From Rhizobium sp. Q54 (GTDB lineage Bacteria; Pseudomonadota; Alphaproteobacteria; Micropepsales; Micropepsaceae): a stretch of 63,365 bases of DNA. Positions 40,267-48,740 of this stretch are shown here, in pieces (the stretch's first letter is position 1; every line of letters starts with the position of its first letter). Where the stretch lies: NCBI GenBank assembly GCA_945882615.1, contig CAMCWK010000017.1, forward strand, positions 1 through 63,365, given 5' to 3'. The notes beneath the pieces were generated by a model. The model worked only from the letters and a program-made list of their open reading frames with translations. It ran no database searches and had not been told where the DNA came from. The translations under genes were made by a program, and so were the position numbers.

Positions 40267-41082
40267 TTAGCCCGCGTCGCCGGTTCCGGCAACCTGGACC
40301 GGCAGGTTCAAGATCTTCATTTTGTCCCGCACCGCCTGTAGGTCGCGCCAGGCTAGCTTCTTGTGCGCTGGCTGGCGCAGCAGGTAAGCGGGATGCAGGG
40401 TCGGCATCAGCGGCACCATCACATCGCCCACGCGATATTCCAGCCAGCGCCCGCGCAGTTTCATGATGCCATCGGTGACGCCCACCACATGCCGCGCCGC
40501 CACCGCGCCCAGAAGGATGATGAGCCCCGGCTGGGCCAGTTCGATATGGCGGCGCAGGAAGGGCAGGCAGGCAGCGGCTTCCTCCGGCGTGGGATCGCGA
40601 TTGTCCGGCGGCCGCCAGTTGATGACATTGGTGATATAGGCGTTGGTCTTGCGATCCAGCGCGATGCTGGCCAGCATCTTGTCCAGCAACTGCCCGGCGC
40701 GGCCGACAAAGGGCCTGCCGACGCGGTCTTCGTCGCGCCCCGGCGCTTCACCGATCAGCATGATGCGCCCCTGCGCGATGCCGTCGGCGAACACGGTGTT
40801 GGTTGCGGTGCGCTTGAGAGCGCAGCCTTCAAAGGCTTCCAGCGCGGCCTTGAGTTCGGGCAGGGACTGGGCGGTGGCCGCTGCGGCCTGCGCAGTGGCA
40901 ATGGCATCACCGTCTTGTACCCGGGGCGCTGGCGGGCGGGCAGGAGCGGGGCGCGGGGCTGTTGGAGCCTGCAATGGCGCCACCGTGGCCCTGGCGGTCA
41001 GCCGGTTGACCGGCTGTTCCGCCACCGCTTCATCCGCACCGGCTTCGACCAGCCAGTTCAGGGTGGATAAGGTGTCGTTCAT
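40267..41082 (-). CDS. Family 4-like uracil-DNA glycosylase
   Basis: A 271-residue UDG with a Pro/Ala-rich N-terminal tail of about 60 residues. Motif A is IGEAPGRDEDRVGRPFVGRAGQLLD and motif B LMPTLHPAYLLRQ; YITNVINWRPPDNRDPTP is also family 4. Family 4 enzymes normally have four cysteines for a 4Fe-4S cluster, but here only two cysteines are present, in GCALKR and AACLPF. The start at 41082 (MNDTLST) or at 41091 (MPVMNDT) is ambiguous. Divergent from the ETF-QO gene. Confidence 0.87.
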   Translation of the reverse strand: MNDTLSTLNWLVEAGADEAVAEQPVNRLTARATVAPLQAPTAPRPAPARPPAPRVQDGDAIATAQAAAATAQSLPELKAALEAFEGCALKRTATNTVFADGIAQGRIMLIGEAPGRDEDRVGRPFVGRAGQLLDKMLASIALDRKTNAYITNVINWRPPDNRDPTPEEAAACLPFLRRHIELAQPGLIILLGAVAARHVVGVTDGIMKLRGRWLEYRVGDVMVPLMPTLHPAYLLRQPAHKKLAWRDLQAVRDKMKILNLPVQVAGTGDAG

Positions 41083-41150
41083 CACCGGCATCCTAGGCTT
41101 CCGGGACACGGCAAGGCCAGTTAGAAAAGAGACAAAGAACAAGGCGATTC

Positions 41151-42794
41151 ATGGCCGAGACCCGCGAAAGCATGGAGTATGACATGGTCATCGTCGGCGG
41201 CGGTCCGGCGGGACTGGCGGCGGCGATCCGGCTGAAGCAACTCTCCGCCGACATCACTGTCTGCGTGCTGGAAAAAGGCTCCGAGATCGGGGCCCATATC
41301 CTGTCGGGGGCGGTGATCGATCCCAAGGCCCTGACCGAGCTGATTCCGGACTGGAAGAGCAAGGGCGCGCCGGTTGAAACCCCAGTCACCGACGACCGCT
41401 TTTGTTTCTTCACCAAAGGCGGGGCGCTGACCATCCCGCATTTCCTCTTCCCGCCGCTGATGAGCAACCGTGGCAACTACATCGTCAGCCTCGCGAACTT
41501 GTGCAAATGGCTGGCGGCCCAGGCGGAAAGCCTGGGCGTGGAAATCTATCCCGGCTTTCCCGCCCACGAACTGATCGTGGAAGGCGATGTCGTCAAAGGC
41601 GTCATCACCGGCGATCTGGGTGTGGCGAAGGATGGCCATCACAAGGACGGTTACACGCCCGGGATGGAACTGCGCGGCAAGTATACTTTCTTCGCCGAAG
41701 GGGCTCGCGGTTCGCTGTCCAAGCAGCTCTGCGCGCGCTTTGGGTTGCATGACGGGCGCGAGCCGCAAAAGTTCGGCATCGGCCTGAAGGAATTGTGGGA
41801 GCTGCCGGCGGACCAGCATAAAAAGGGTCTGGTGCTGCATGGCATGGGCTGGCCGCTGGACTCCGAAACCGGCGGCGGCCTCTTCATGTATCACTGGGGC
41901 GACAATCTCTGCTCCATCGGGCTGGTGGTGCATCTCAACTACAAGAATCCCTGGCTGGACCCGTTCGGCGAATTCCAGCGCGCCAAGACCCATCCGGCGA
42001 TCGCACGGGTGCTCAAGGGTGGCAAGCGCATCGGCTATGGCGCGCGCGCCATCACCGAAGGCGGCACCCAGTCGGTGCCGCAACTGTCCTTTGCGGGCGG
42101 GGCGTTGATCGGCTGCAGCGCCGGCTTCGTCAACCTGCCGCGCATCAAGGGCAGCCACAATGCGATGAAGACCGGCATGCTGGCGGCGGAGGCCGCGGCC
42201 GATGCGCTCAAGGCTGGCAGGGCAGGTGACCGGCTTTCGGACTATGACGCTGCCTATGCCAAAAGCTGGGTCGCCCAGGATCTGTACCGGGTGCGCAATG
42301 CCAAGCCGCTCTGGTCCCGGCTGGGCACCCTGCTGGCCTTGCCCCTGATCGGCATGGACCTCTGGACCAACCAGCTGTTCGGCTTTTCCCTGCTCGGAAC
42401 CCTGGGCCACGGCAAACCCGACCATGCCAGCCTGCGCAAGGCGGCCGAATCCAATAAAATTGCCTATCCCAAGCCTGACGGAACGCTGACCTTCGACCGG
42501 CTTTCGAGCGTTTTCGTCTCCAATACCAATCACGAGGAAGACCAGCCCGTGCATCTGGTGCTGAAAGACCCGGCCATTCCCATTTCGGTCAATTTGCCCG
42601 AATATGGCGAGCCGGCGCAGCGTTACTGTCCGGCGGGCGTATATGAAGTGATCCCGGAGGCCGCCGGCCCCCGGTTCCAGATCAACGCCCAGAATTGCGT
42701 GCATTGCAAAACCTGTGACATCAAGGATCCGTCACAGAACATCACCTGGGTCACGCCCGAAGGCGGCGGCGGACCCAATTACACGAATATGTAG
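41151..42794 (+). CDS. Electron transfer flavoprotein-ubiquinone oxidoreductase
   Basis: A 547-residue inner-membrane-associated flavoprotein passing electrons from ETF to ubiquinone. The FAD motif is VIVGGGPAGLAAAIRLKQ at 13-30; the 4Fe-4S domain at the C-terminus reads CPAGVYE ... NCVHCKTCDIKDPSQNI, giving all four ligands. Full length for the family. The partner etfAB genes are not in the window. AAGGCGA precedes the ATG. Confidence 0.95.
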   Translation: MAETRESMEYDMVIVGGGPAGLAAAIRLKQLSADITVCVLEKGSEIGAHILSGAVIDPKALTELIPDWKSKGAPVETPVTDDRFCFFTKGGALTIPHFLFPPLMSNRGNYIVSLANLCKWLAAQAESLGVEIYPGFPAHELIVEGDVVKGVITGDLGVAKDGHHKDGYTPGMELRGKYTFFAEGARGSLSKQLCARFGLHDGREPQKFGIGLKELWELPADQHKKGLVLHGMGWPLDSETGGGLFMYHWGDNLCSIGLVVHLNYKNPWLDPFGEFQRAKTHPAIARVLKGGKRIGYGARAITEGGTQSVPQLSFAGGALIGCSAGFVNLPRIKGSHNAMKTGMLAAEAAADALKAGRAGDRLSDYDAAYAKSWVAQDLYRVRNAKPLWSRLGTLLALPLIGMDLWTNQLFGFSLLGTLGHGKPDHASLRKAAESNKIAYPKPDGTLTFDRLSSVFVSNTNHEEDQPVHLVLKDPAIPISVNLPEYGEPAQRYCPAGVYEVIPEAAGPRFQINAQNCVHCKTCDIKDPSQNITWVTPEGGGGPNYTNM

Positions 42795-42804
42795 GAGTTC
42801 AATT

Positions 42805-44493
42805 TTGCGCCGCTTGGTTTCCATGTCTGCCATTGTCGTGCTGCTCGCGGGCTGCGCCACAGCGCCGGTTGAAATGGAGCTGTCACCGGAGAGCGCGCGC
42901 GATGCCGAAGCCTTCTCCACCTATCTGTCGGCGCGCTTTGCGGCGTCCGAACATGATTTGCCGGAAGCGGCGCGTTATTACAGCAAGGCGCTGGAGAATG
43001 ATCCCGCCAATTCGTCGCTGCTGGCTCTGACCTTTTTCTATTCCACCACGTCGGGCGATTTCGAGGGCGCCGCCAAATATGCGCAAGCTGTCGTGGCCGC
43101 CACGCCGGATGATCGCGCCGCCCGCCTGGCGCTGGCGGTGCTCGCCTTCAAGCGCAAGGACTATGCCGATGTCCGCCAGCATCTGTCCTTGTCTGCCAAG
43201 GGGCCCTTCACGGTCCTGACCCTGTCGCTGTTCGACGCCTGCGCGGCGGCGGCCATGCGCGATACTGCCGGCATGAAGAAAAATCTGCAGGCCATGACCG
43301 AGCAGAAGGGCGCCGAGAATATGGCGGCTTTCCATACCGCGTTGCTGCAGGATTATCTGGGCAAGACCCAGGCCGCCGACGCGGCTTACAAAAAGGCGAT
43401 GAGTTCCACCACGCCGCCGCCGCGCGTTCTGGAAGCCTATGGCCGTTTCCTGGAACGCAATGGCCGGGGGGCCGACGCGCTGACCCTGTATCGTTCGCAC
43501 CAGAGGAATGGTGGCCTGGCGACGGTAGTCAGGCCCGGCCTGGCGCGCATCGCCGCAAACCAGAAACCCGAAAGCCTGGTCCGCACCCCTGCCGACGGTG
43601 CCGCGGAAGCATTGTTCGGAATCGCCGCCTCGCTCACCGACGGGCAGAGTGCCGATGTTTCCATCCTCTATCTGCGCATGGCGCTGTATCTGCGGCCTGA
43701 TCTGGGGCTGGCCAATCTTCTGTTGGCCGATCGGTTTGAAACCCTGCGCAAGCACGAAGCGGCAATCGCCATCTACAAGTCCATTCCGCAGGACTCGCCC
43801 TATTACCGCATGGCGCAGATCCAGGCGGCGTTGAACCAGCAGCGGCTTGGCAAAGGTGACGATGCCATCGCCGAGCTGAAGAAACTGGTGGCGACGGATC
43901 CGGCGGACAGCGAAAGCTGGGTGGCGCTGGGCGATACCTACCGTGCTGGCGAGAAATATGCCGAAGCGATCAGCGCTTATGACTCGGCGGAAAAGGCCAT
44001 CGGCACACCCGCCCGGCGCGATTGGCCGATGTTATACGCCCGCGCCATGGCCAAGGAGCGCATGAAGCGGCTGGACGATTCCGAGACCGATATCGAGGCT
44101 GCCTTGAAGCTATCGCCGGACCAGCCGGAACTGCTGAATTATCTCGGCTATAGTTGGGTGGACCGCGGTCGCCGGATTCCCGAGGCCCTGACGATGCTGG
44201 AAAAGGCGCGCAAGCTGCGCCCCTATGACGGCTATATCGTCGACAGCGTGGGCTGGGCCTATTACCGGCTGGGCCGCTATGAGGATGCCGTCAAGACGCT
44301 GACGGCGGCGGTACTGCTGGTGCCGGGCGATCCCACCATCAACGATCATCTGGGCGATGCGATGTGGCGCGCGGGCAAGAAGATCGCGGCGCGCTTCCAA
44401 TGGAACCATGCCATCACCTTCAGCACCGATCCGGAAGAAAAGGCGGCGATTGAGCGCAAGCTGAAGACCGGTCTGAGCGAAAAGCCCGCCTGA
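42805..44493 (+). CDS. TPR-repeat lipoprotein
   Basis: A 562-residue TPR protein. The start is TTG at 42805, supported by AGGAG seven bases upstream, giving the lipoprotein signal MRRLVSMSAIVVLLAGC with the lipobox LAGC, so the Cys at residue 17 is lipidated. TPR-like repeats run from about 35 to 540, for example PEAARYYSKALENDPANSSLL, DSESWVALGDTYRAGEKYAEA and YDGYIVDSVGWAYYRLGRYEDA. An ATG at 42823 would lose part of the signal. It is followed by ispE after one base, and probably scaffolds an envelope process. Confidence 0.88.
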   Translation: MRRLVSMSAIVVLLAGCATAPVEMELSPESARDAEAFSTYLSARFAASEHDLPEAARYYSKALENDPANSSLLALTFFYSTTSGDFEGAAKYAQAVVAATPDDRAARLALAVLAFKRKDYADVRQHLSLSAKGPFTVLTLSLFDACAAAAMRDTAGMKKNLQAMTEQKGAENMAAFHTALLQDYLGKTQAADAAYKKAMSSTTPPPRVLEAYGRFLERNGRGADALTLYRSHQRNGGLATVVRPGLARIAANQKPESLVRTPADGAAEALFGIAASLTDGQSADVSILYLRMALYLRPDLGLANLLLADRFETLRKHEAAIAIYKSIPQDSPYYRMAQIQAALNQQRLGKGDDAIAELKKLVATDPADSESWVALGDTYRAGEKYAEAISAYDSAEKAIGTPARRDWPMLYARAMAKERMKRLDDSETDIEAALKLSPDQPELLNYLGYSWVDRGRRIPEALTMLEKARKLRPYDGYIVDSVGWAYYRLGRYEDAVKTLTAAVLLVPGDPTINDHLGDAMWRAGKKIAARFQWNHAITFSTDPEEKAAIERKLKTGLSEKPA

Positions 44494-44494
44494 C

Positions 44495-45358
44495 GTGATT
44501 GTTGAACGCGCGCCTGCCAAGATAAACCTGTTCCTGCATGTCGGCGCCAGGCGTGCGGACGGCTTTCATCCGCTGCAAAGCCTGGCCGTGTTTACCGAGA
44601 TGGGCGACGAACTGGCGCTGGCGCCGGCAGGCGAACTCTCTTTGACGATCAATGGGTCCTTCGCCCAGGGGTTGGACGGTGAGGGCGACAATCTCGTGCT
44701 GCGCGCAGCGCGCGCGCTCGGGTCCCGCGCTTCGGGCTCCAAGGGCGCGGCGCTGAGCCTGACCAAGAACCTGCCGGTGGCATCGGGTATCGGCGGCGGC
44801 TCATCGGATGCGGCGGCGGCGCTCAGGGGCTTGCGGCGATTGTGGAACGCCGACGTCCCTGACGTGGCGCTGCGCGAGATCGCCGCGACGCTGGGTTCCG
44901 ACATTCCGGTTTGCCTCGATGCTGGCGGCGCCTTCATGGAAGGGCGGGGCGAAATCCTGCGCGCCGTGGGCGCCATGCCGCGTATCGCCATGCTGCTGGT
45001 CAATCCGAAAGTCGTGGTCCCCACAAAGGATGTTTTCGCCGCGCTTGAGGGCCGCAGCGGCACCGAACTGGAACTGCCGCTGGAAGGATTCCGCGATACC
45101 GCCGACCTGCTGCGGTTCCTGGAAACCACCCGCAACGACCTGGAAGCACCGGCGCGCAAGCTCCAGCCGGTGATCGGGGAGGTTCTGGGTGCAATTGCAG
45201 CCTTGCCCGGAGCGCTGTTCACCCGCATGTCGGGCAGCGGCGCCACCTGTTTTGGCATTTTCGCTGATGACGGCTGCTGCCAGCGCGCTGCTGAAATTTT
45301 GCAGGACACCTCGCCGGGCTGGTGGATCTCACCAACCTGCGTGCGAAACGAGCTTTAA
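44495..45358 (+). CDS. ispE: 4-diphosphocytidyl-2-C-methyl-D-erythritol kinase
   Basis: A 287-residue GHMP kinase of the MEP isoprenoid pathway. ERAPAKINLFLHVGARRADGFH at residues 4-25 is the substrate-binding start; the ATP loop is LPVASGIGGGSSDAAAAL; SGSGATCFGIF is motif 3. Starts at GTG one base after the TPR lipoprotein's stop. It supplies IPP/DMAPP precursors, used among others by the polyprenyl synthase at 45789-46808. Confidence 0.95.
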   Translation: MIVERAPAKINLFLHVGARRADGFHPLQSLAVFTEMGDELALAPAGELSLTINGSFAQGLDGEGDNLVLRAARALGSRASGSKGAALSLTKNLPVASGIGGGSSDAAAALRGLRRLWNADVPDVALREIAATLGSDIPVCLDAGGAFMEGRGEILRAVGAMPRIAMLLVNPKVVVPTKDVFAALEGRSGTELELPLEGFRDTADLLRFLETTRNDLEAPARKLQPVIGEVLGAIAALPGALFTRMSGSGATCFGIFADDGCCQRAAEILQDTSPGWWISPTCVRNEL

Positions 45359-45415
45359 GACGAATTTAACCTTGAGGGCCAATCCTGCGCCGCGAACCGC
45401 TAAGGAACGCCGCCC

Positions 45416-45685
45416 ATGGCCAAAGAGCCCAAAGCCCCCGAGATCCTTTTTGTCGATAACGTAACGGCGCCCGACATCTATGCCACCGGCGCGACAGGAT
45501 TCTTTGTCTCCAATGGCGCGATTTCCATCACGCTGGAATCCATCCGCGCCAGCCATTCCGAACCGCCGGGTCCGTTGTCGCGCGTGGTGGTGGGCCGCCT
45601 GGTGATGCCGATTTCCGGCGCGCAGGGCCTGGCCATCGGCCTGTTCGATTTCCTGGAGAAGCAGGGCTTCAAGTACGACCGGTGA
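45416..45685 (+). CDS. Small conserved protein, possibly DUF3467-like
   Basis: An 89-residue cytoplasmic protein. It has the pattern IYATGATGFFVSNGAISITLES, RVVVGRLVMPISGAQGLAIGLFDFL, which resembles DUF3467 (short beta-strand proteins), but the match is weak and I would call it a hypothetical protein. The ATG at 45416 follows AGGAACGCCGCCC. It stands alone between ispE and the convergent ispB. Confidence 0.7.
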   Translation: MAKEPKAPEILFVDNVTAPDIYATGATGFFVSNGAISITLESIRASHSEPPGPLSRVVVGRLVMPISGAQGLAIGLFDFLEKQGFKYDR

Positions 45686-45707
45686 GAAGCGGTTCGCCGT
45701 AGGCGAA

Positions 45708-45753
45708 CGAAATGATCCGTCGTTAGCGCCAGCGTAGTGCGACGATCATTTCG
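45708..45753. terminator. Hairpin between convergent genes
   Basis: CGAAATGATCCGTCG and CGACGATCATTTCG pair with a single bulge, with a 17-base loop. Lies between the hypothetical gene and ispB, so it could terminate both; no U-tract follows. Confidence 0.45.
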
Positions 45754-45788
45754 AGCGACGAACGCCCGAAGCGCAAGCGAAGGGCAGG

Positions 45789-46808
45789 CTAATAGGCGCG
45801 TTCCACGCAGAAATCCGCGATATCGGCCAGCGCGCGCTTGATGTCGCTGGCAGGCAGCACGCCCAGCGCGGTCTTCGCGGCGTCGGCATAGCTGCGCGCC
45901 CGCCGCATGGTTTCCTGAATTGATCCGGTCTGCTCGATCAGCGTGATGGCGCGGTCCAGATCACTTTCGGTCTGGTTGCCGGTCTCGATCACCCGCTTCC
46001 AGAAAGGCTGGTCCGCCTCCTTTGAGCGGGCATAGGCCAGAATGATCGGCAAGGTCATCTTGGCTTCGCGGAAATCATCGCCCACCGTCTTGCCCATCAG
46101 CGCCTGGCGCCCCGAGTAATCCAGCGCATCGTCGACAAGCTGGAATGCGATACCCAGATTCTCGCCATAGTCGCGCATGCCGGCGACGAATTCATCGCCC
46201 TGGCCGGTAAGCAAGGCACCAGAATGGGCGGCGGCGGCGAACAAAGCGGCGGTCTTGGCCGACACCACGCTGAGATAATGGTCTTCGCTCACTGCCAGAT
46301 TGTTGGAGGATTTGAGCTGCATCACTTCGCCTTCGGCGATGACCGCCGAGGCGCCGGCCAGAATGTCGAGCACCGCCATATTGTCGGTCTCCACCATCAG
46401 CTGAAAGGCGCGCGAAAAAAGGAAGTCGCCCACCAGCACCGACGGCTTGTTGCCCCACATCAGATTGGCCGAGACCTTGCCGCGCCGCAGGGCGCTTTCG
46501 TCCACCACATCGTCATGCAGCAGCGTGGCGGTGTGAATGAACTCGACCGCCGCGGCCAGCTTCACATGATGGTCGCCGGTGTAGCCACCGGCCTGGGCCG
46601 CCGCCAAGGTCAGCATCGGGCGCAGCCGCTTGCCGCCGGAGTCAATCAGATGCTTGGCAAGGTCGGGGATCAGCGCCACGCCGGATGTCATGCGGGCATG
46701 GATCAGCCTGTCGGTCGCCGCCATGTCGGTGACGACCAGCGCGTGCAACCGCTCCACCGGCGAGATGTCGCCGGACCTGGCAGCCTTCAAGGTATCCTGC
46801 CCACCCAT
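45789..46808 (-). CDS. ispB: Polyprenyl diphosphate synthase (octa/decaprenyl type)
   Basis: A 339-residue trans-prenyltransferase. The first Asp-rich motif is HDDVVDESALRRG and the second LVDDALDYSG; GGKRLRPML is the IPP-binding region. It makes the quinone side chain; the chain length (octaprenyl, nonaprenyl or decaprenyl) cannot be read from the sequence. Divergent from the DUF2007 gene at 46884. Confidence 0.94.
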   Translation of the reverse strand: MGGQDTLKAARSGDISPVERLHALVVTDMAATDRLIHARMTSGVALIPDLAKHLIDSGGKRLRPMLTLAAAQAGGYTGDHHVKLAAAVEFIHTATLLHDDVVDESALRRGKVSANLMWGNKPSVLVGDFLFSRAFQLMVETDNMAVLDILAGASAVIAEGEVMQLKSSNNLAVSEDHYLSVVSAKTAALFAAAAHSGALLTGQGDEFVAGMRDYGENLGIAFQLVDDALDYSGRQALMGKTVGDDFREAKMTLPIILAYARSKEADQPFWKRVIETGNQTESDLDRAITLIEQTGSIQETMRRARSYADAAKTALGVLPASDIKRALADIADFCVERAY

Positions 46809-46883
46809 GGGAGGCAGAATACCGGACCGGTTCGGGGCGCGGCAAGGGCGACAAATGCGCCTATTTTCATTATAAATCGCGGG

Positions 46884-47099
46884 ATGCGTCCCGTTCTCGT
46901 CACGATCGATCCGGTGGTTCTCAATTATGCCGCCAATGTCCTGTCACAGGAGGGCATTGAGGCGGTGATATTTGACACCCATGCCAGTGTGATGGATGGC
47001 AGCATGGGCTTCCTGCCGCGCCGGCTGATGGTGCTGGATGAGGACTTTGCCCGCGCCGAAACGCTGTTGCGCGAAGCGGTTCCGGACGCGATGCCGTGA
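46884..47099 (+). CDS. DUF2007 domain protein
   Basis: A 71-residue protein matching DUF2007, a putative signal-transducing domain (VLVTIDPVVLNYAANVLSQEGIEAVIFDTHAS, RRLMVLDEDFARAETLL). In many alphaproteobacteria it sits next to the tRNA1(Val) methyltransferase-like gene, as here with a GTGA overlap at 47096. The ATG at 46884 is preferred because upstream in-frame codons run antisense through ispB. Confidence 0.85.
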   Translation: MRPVLVTIDPVVLNYAANVLSQEGIEAVIFDTHASVMDGSMGFLPRRLMVLDEDFARAETLLREAVPDAMP

Positions 47100-47812
47100 C
47101 GGACACATTCTTGGATGGCCGGGTCCGGGTGGCACAGCCGGACACCGGCTTTCGTGCCGGGCTGGACGCGGTGATGCTGGCCGCCAGCGTGCTGGCCAGA
47201 AGCGGGCAAACAGCGTTGGAACTTGGTAGCGGCGTGGGCACGGTCAGCCTGTGTCTGGCCGCCCGGGTTCCCGGTATCGTTGTGACCGGCGTGGAACAGG
47301 ATGCCGGGCTGGTCAGGCTGGCGGGCGAGAACGCGGCGGCCAACGGCGTTGATGCCCGGTTCATAGCGGCCGACGTCTTCGCCCTGCCGACCGAGCTGAA
47401 GCGCGATTTCGACCAGGTCTTTTGCAATCCGCCGTTCCATGGTGAAGGGCAGGCTTCCCCTGATGCGGCGCGCGCGCGCGCCTTGATGGATGGCGGAAGC
47501 TTGCGTGACTGGCTGAAGGTGGGGCTGCAACGCACCGTTTCCGGCGGATATTTCACCGCCATCCTGCGCGCCGACCGGTTGAACGAGGCGCTGGCCGCGC
47601 TGCCGGAAAAGGGCGTTTGCGCCTTTCCGCTCTGGCCCCATGCGGGGGAGGCGCCCAAGCGGGTGATCGTGCAGGCCCGCAAGGGTTCGTCCGCGCCCTT
47701 CGCCCTGCTGCCAGGGCTGGTTTTGCACAGCGCCGATGGCGGCTGGACTCCCGAAAGTGATGCCATTTTGCGGCGCGGCGAAGCGCTTGCCCTGTCCGGG
47801 GCCCGCCTATAG
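47096..47812 (+). CDS. TrmN6-like tRNA1(Val) adenine N6-methyltransferase
   Basis: A 238-residue SAM-dependent methyltransferase. The N-terminus has TDTFLDGRVRVAQPDTGFRAGLDAVMLAA, then the SAM motif ALELGSGVGTVSLCLA, VTGVEQD and the catalytic NPPF (QVFCNPPFHGEG) typical of amino-methyltransferases acting on adenine N6. Starts at GTG overlapping the DUF2007 stop codon. Specificity (tRNA1Val A37) is inferred from the family. Confidence 0.9.
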   Translation: MTDTFLDGRVRVAQPDTGFRAGLDAVMLAASVLARSGQTALELGSGVGTVSLCLAARVPGIVVTGVEQDAGLVRLAGENAAANGVDARFIAADVFALPTELKRDFDQVFCNPPFHGEGQASPDAARARALMDGGSLRDWLKVGLQRTVSGGYFTAILRADRLNEALAALPEKGVCAFPLWPHAGEAPKRVIVQARKGSSAPFALLPGLVLHSADGGWTPESDAILRRGEALALSGARL

Positions 47813-47842
47813 GTTCCGGCCATTCCCAGACAGGCAGAATCG

Positions 47843-48739
47843 GTGGCCAAAGCTCGTACTTTTCAGGACCTTATCCTCACCCTGCAGAGCTATTGGGCGC
47901 AGCATGGCTGCCTGATCCTGCAGCCCTATGACGACCAGATGGGGGCAGGGACTTTCCACCCCGCCACCACCTTGCGCGCCCTGGGGCCGCGTCCCTGGAA
48001 CGCCGCCTTTGTGCAGCCGTCGCGCCGCCCGTCGGACGGCCGCTATGGCGAGAACCCCAACCGGCTGCAGCACTATTATCAGTATCAGGTGATCCTGAAG
48101 CCGGCGCCCGCCAATGTGCAGGAACTGTATTTGGGCTCGATCCGCGCCATCGGGCTCGATCCCGACCTGCATGACATCCGCTTTGTCGAGGACGACTGGG
48201 AAAGCCCGACGCTGGGCGCCGCGGGCCTCGGCTGGGAAGTGTGGTGCGACGGGATGGAGATCACCCAGTTCACCTATTTCCAGCAGGTGGGCGGCATCGA
48301 ATGCGATCCGGTCTGCGCCGAGATCACCTATGGCCTCGAGCGTCTCGCCATGTATGTCCAGAATGTCGAGTTCGTCTACGACCTGGCGTTCAACGAGCAG
48401 TTTCGCTACGGCGAAGTGTTTCACCAGAACGAGCAGGAATTCAGCGCCTACAATTTCGAGCGCGCCGACACGGAAATCCTGTTCCAGCATTTCAAGGATG
48501 CCGAGAAACAGTGCCGCGAATTGCTGACCGGCAAGAAGCTGGCGCTGCCCGCCTATGACCAGTGCATCAAGGCCAGCCATGCCTTCAACCTGCTGGACGC
48601 ACGCGGCGTGATCTCCGTCACCGAACGCGCCGCCTATATCGGGCGGGTGCGCGCGCTGGCCCAGGCCTGCTGCGAAGCCTGGCTGGAAACGCCGATGGGC
48701 GCCTATACGCCCCGCTATCCCAGCAAAGAGGTCGGCTGA
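47843..48739 (+). CDS. glyQ: Glycyl-tRNA synthetase alpha subunit
   Basis: A 298-residue class II catalytic subunit of the tetrameric Gly[26 protein letters not shown] and [16 protein letters not shown] are the typical start; [57 protein letters not shown] are conserved active-site blocks. The start is GTG at 47843. The gene is adjacent to glyS by one base. Confidence 0.97.
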   Translation: MAKARTFQDLILTLQSYWAQHGCLILQPYDDQMGAGTFHPATTLRALGPRPWNAAFVQPSRRPSDGRYGENPNRLQHYYQYQVILKPAPANVQELYLGSIRAIGLDPDLHDIRFVEDDWESPTLGAAGLGWEVWCDGMEITQFTYFQQVGGIECDPVCAEITYGLERLAMYVQNVEFVYDLAFNEQFRYGEVFHQNEQEFSAYNFERADTEILFQHFKDAEKQCRELLTGKKLALPAYDQCIKASHAFNLLDARGVISVTERAAYIGRVRALAQACCEAWLETPMGAYTPRYPSKEVG

Positions 48740-48740
48740 T

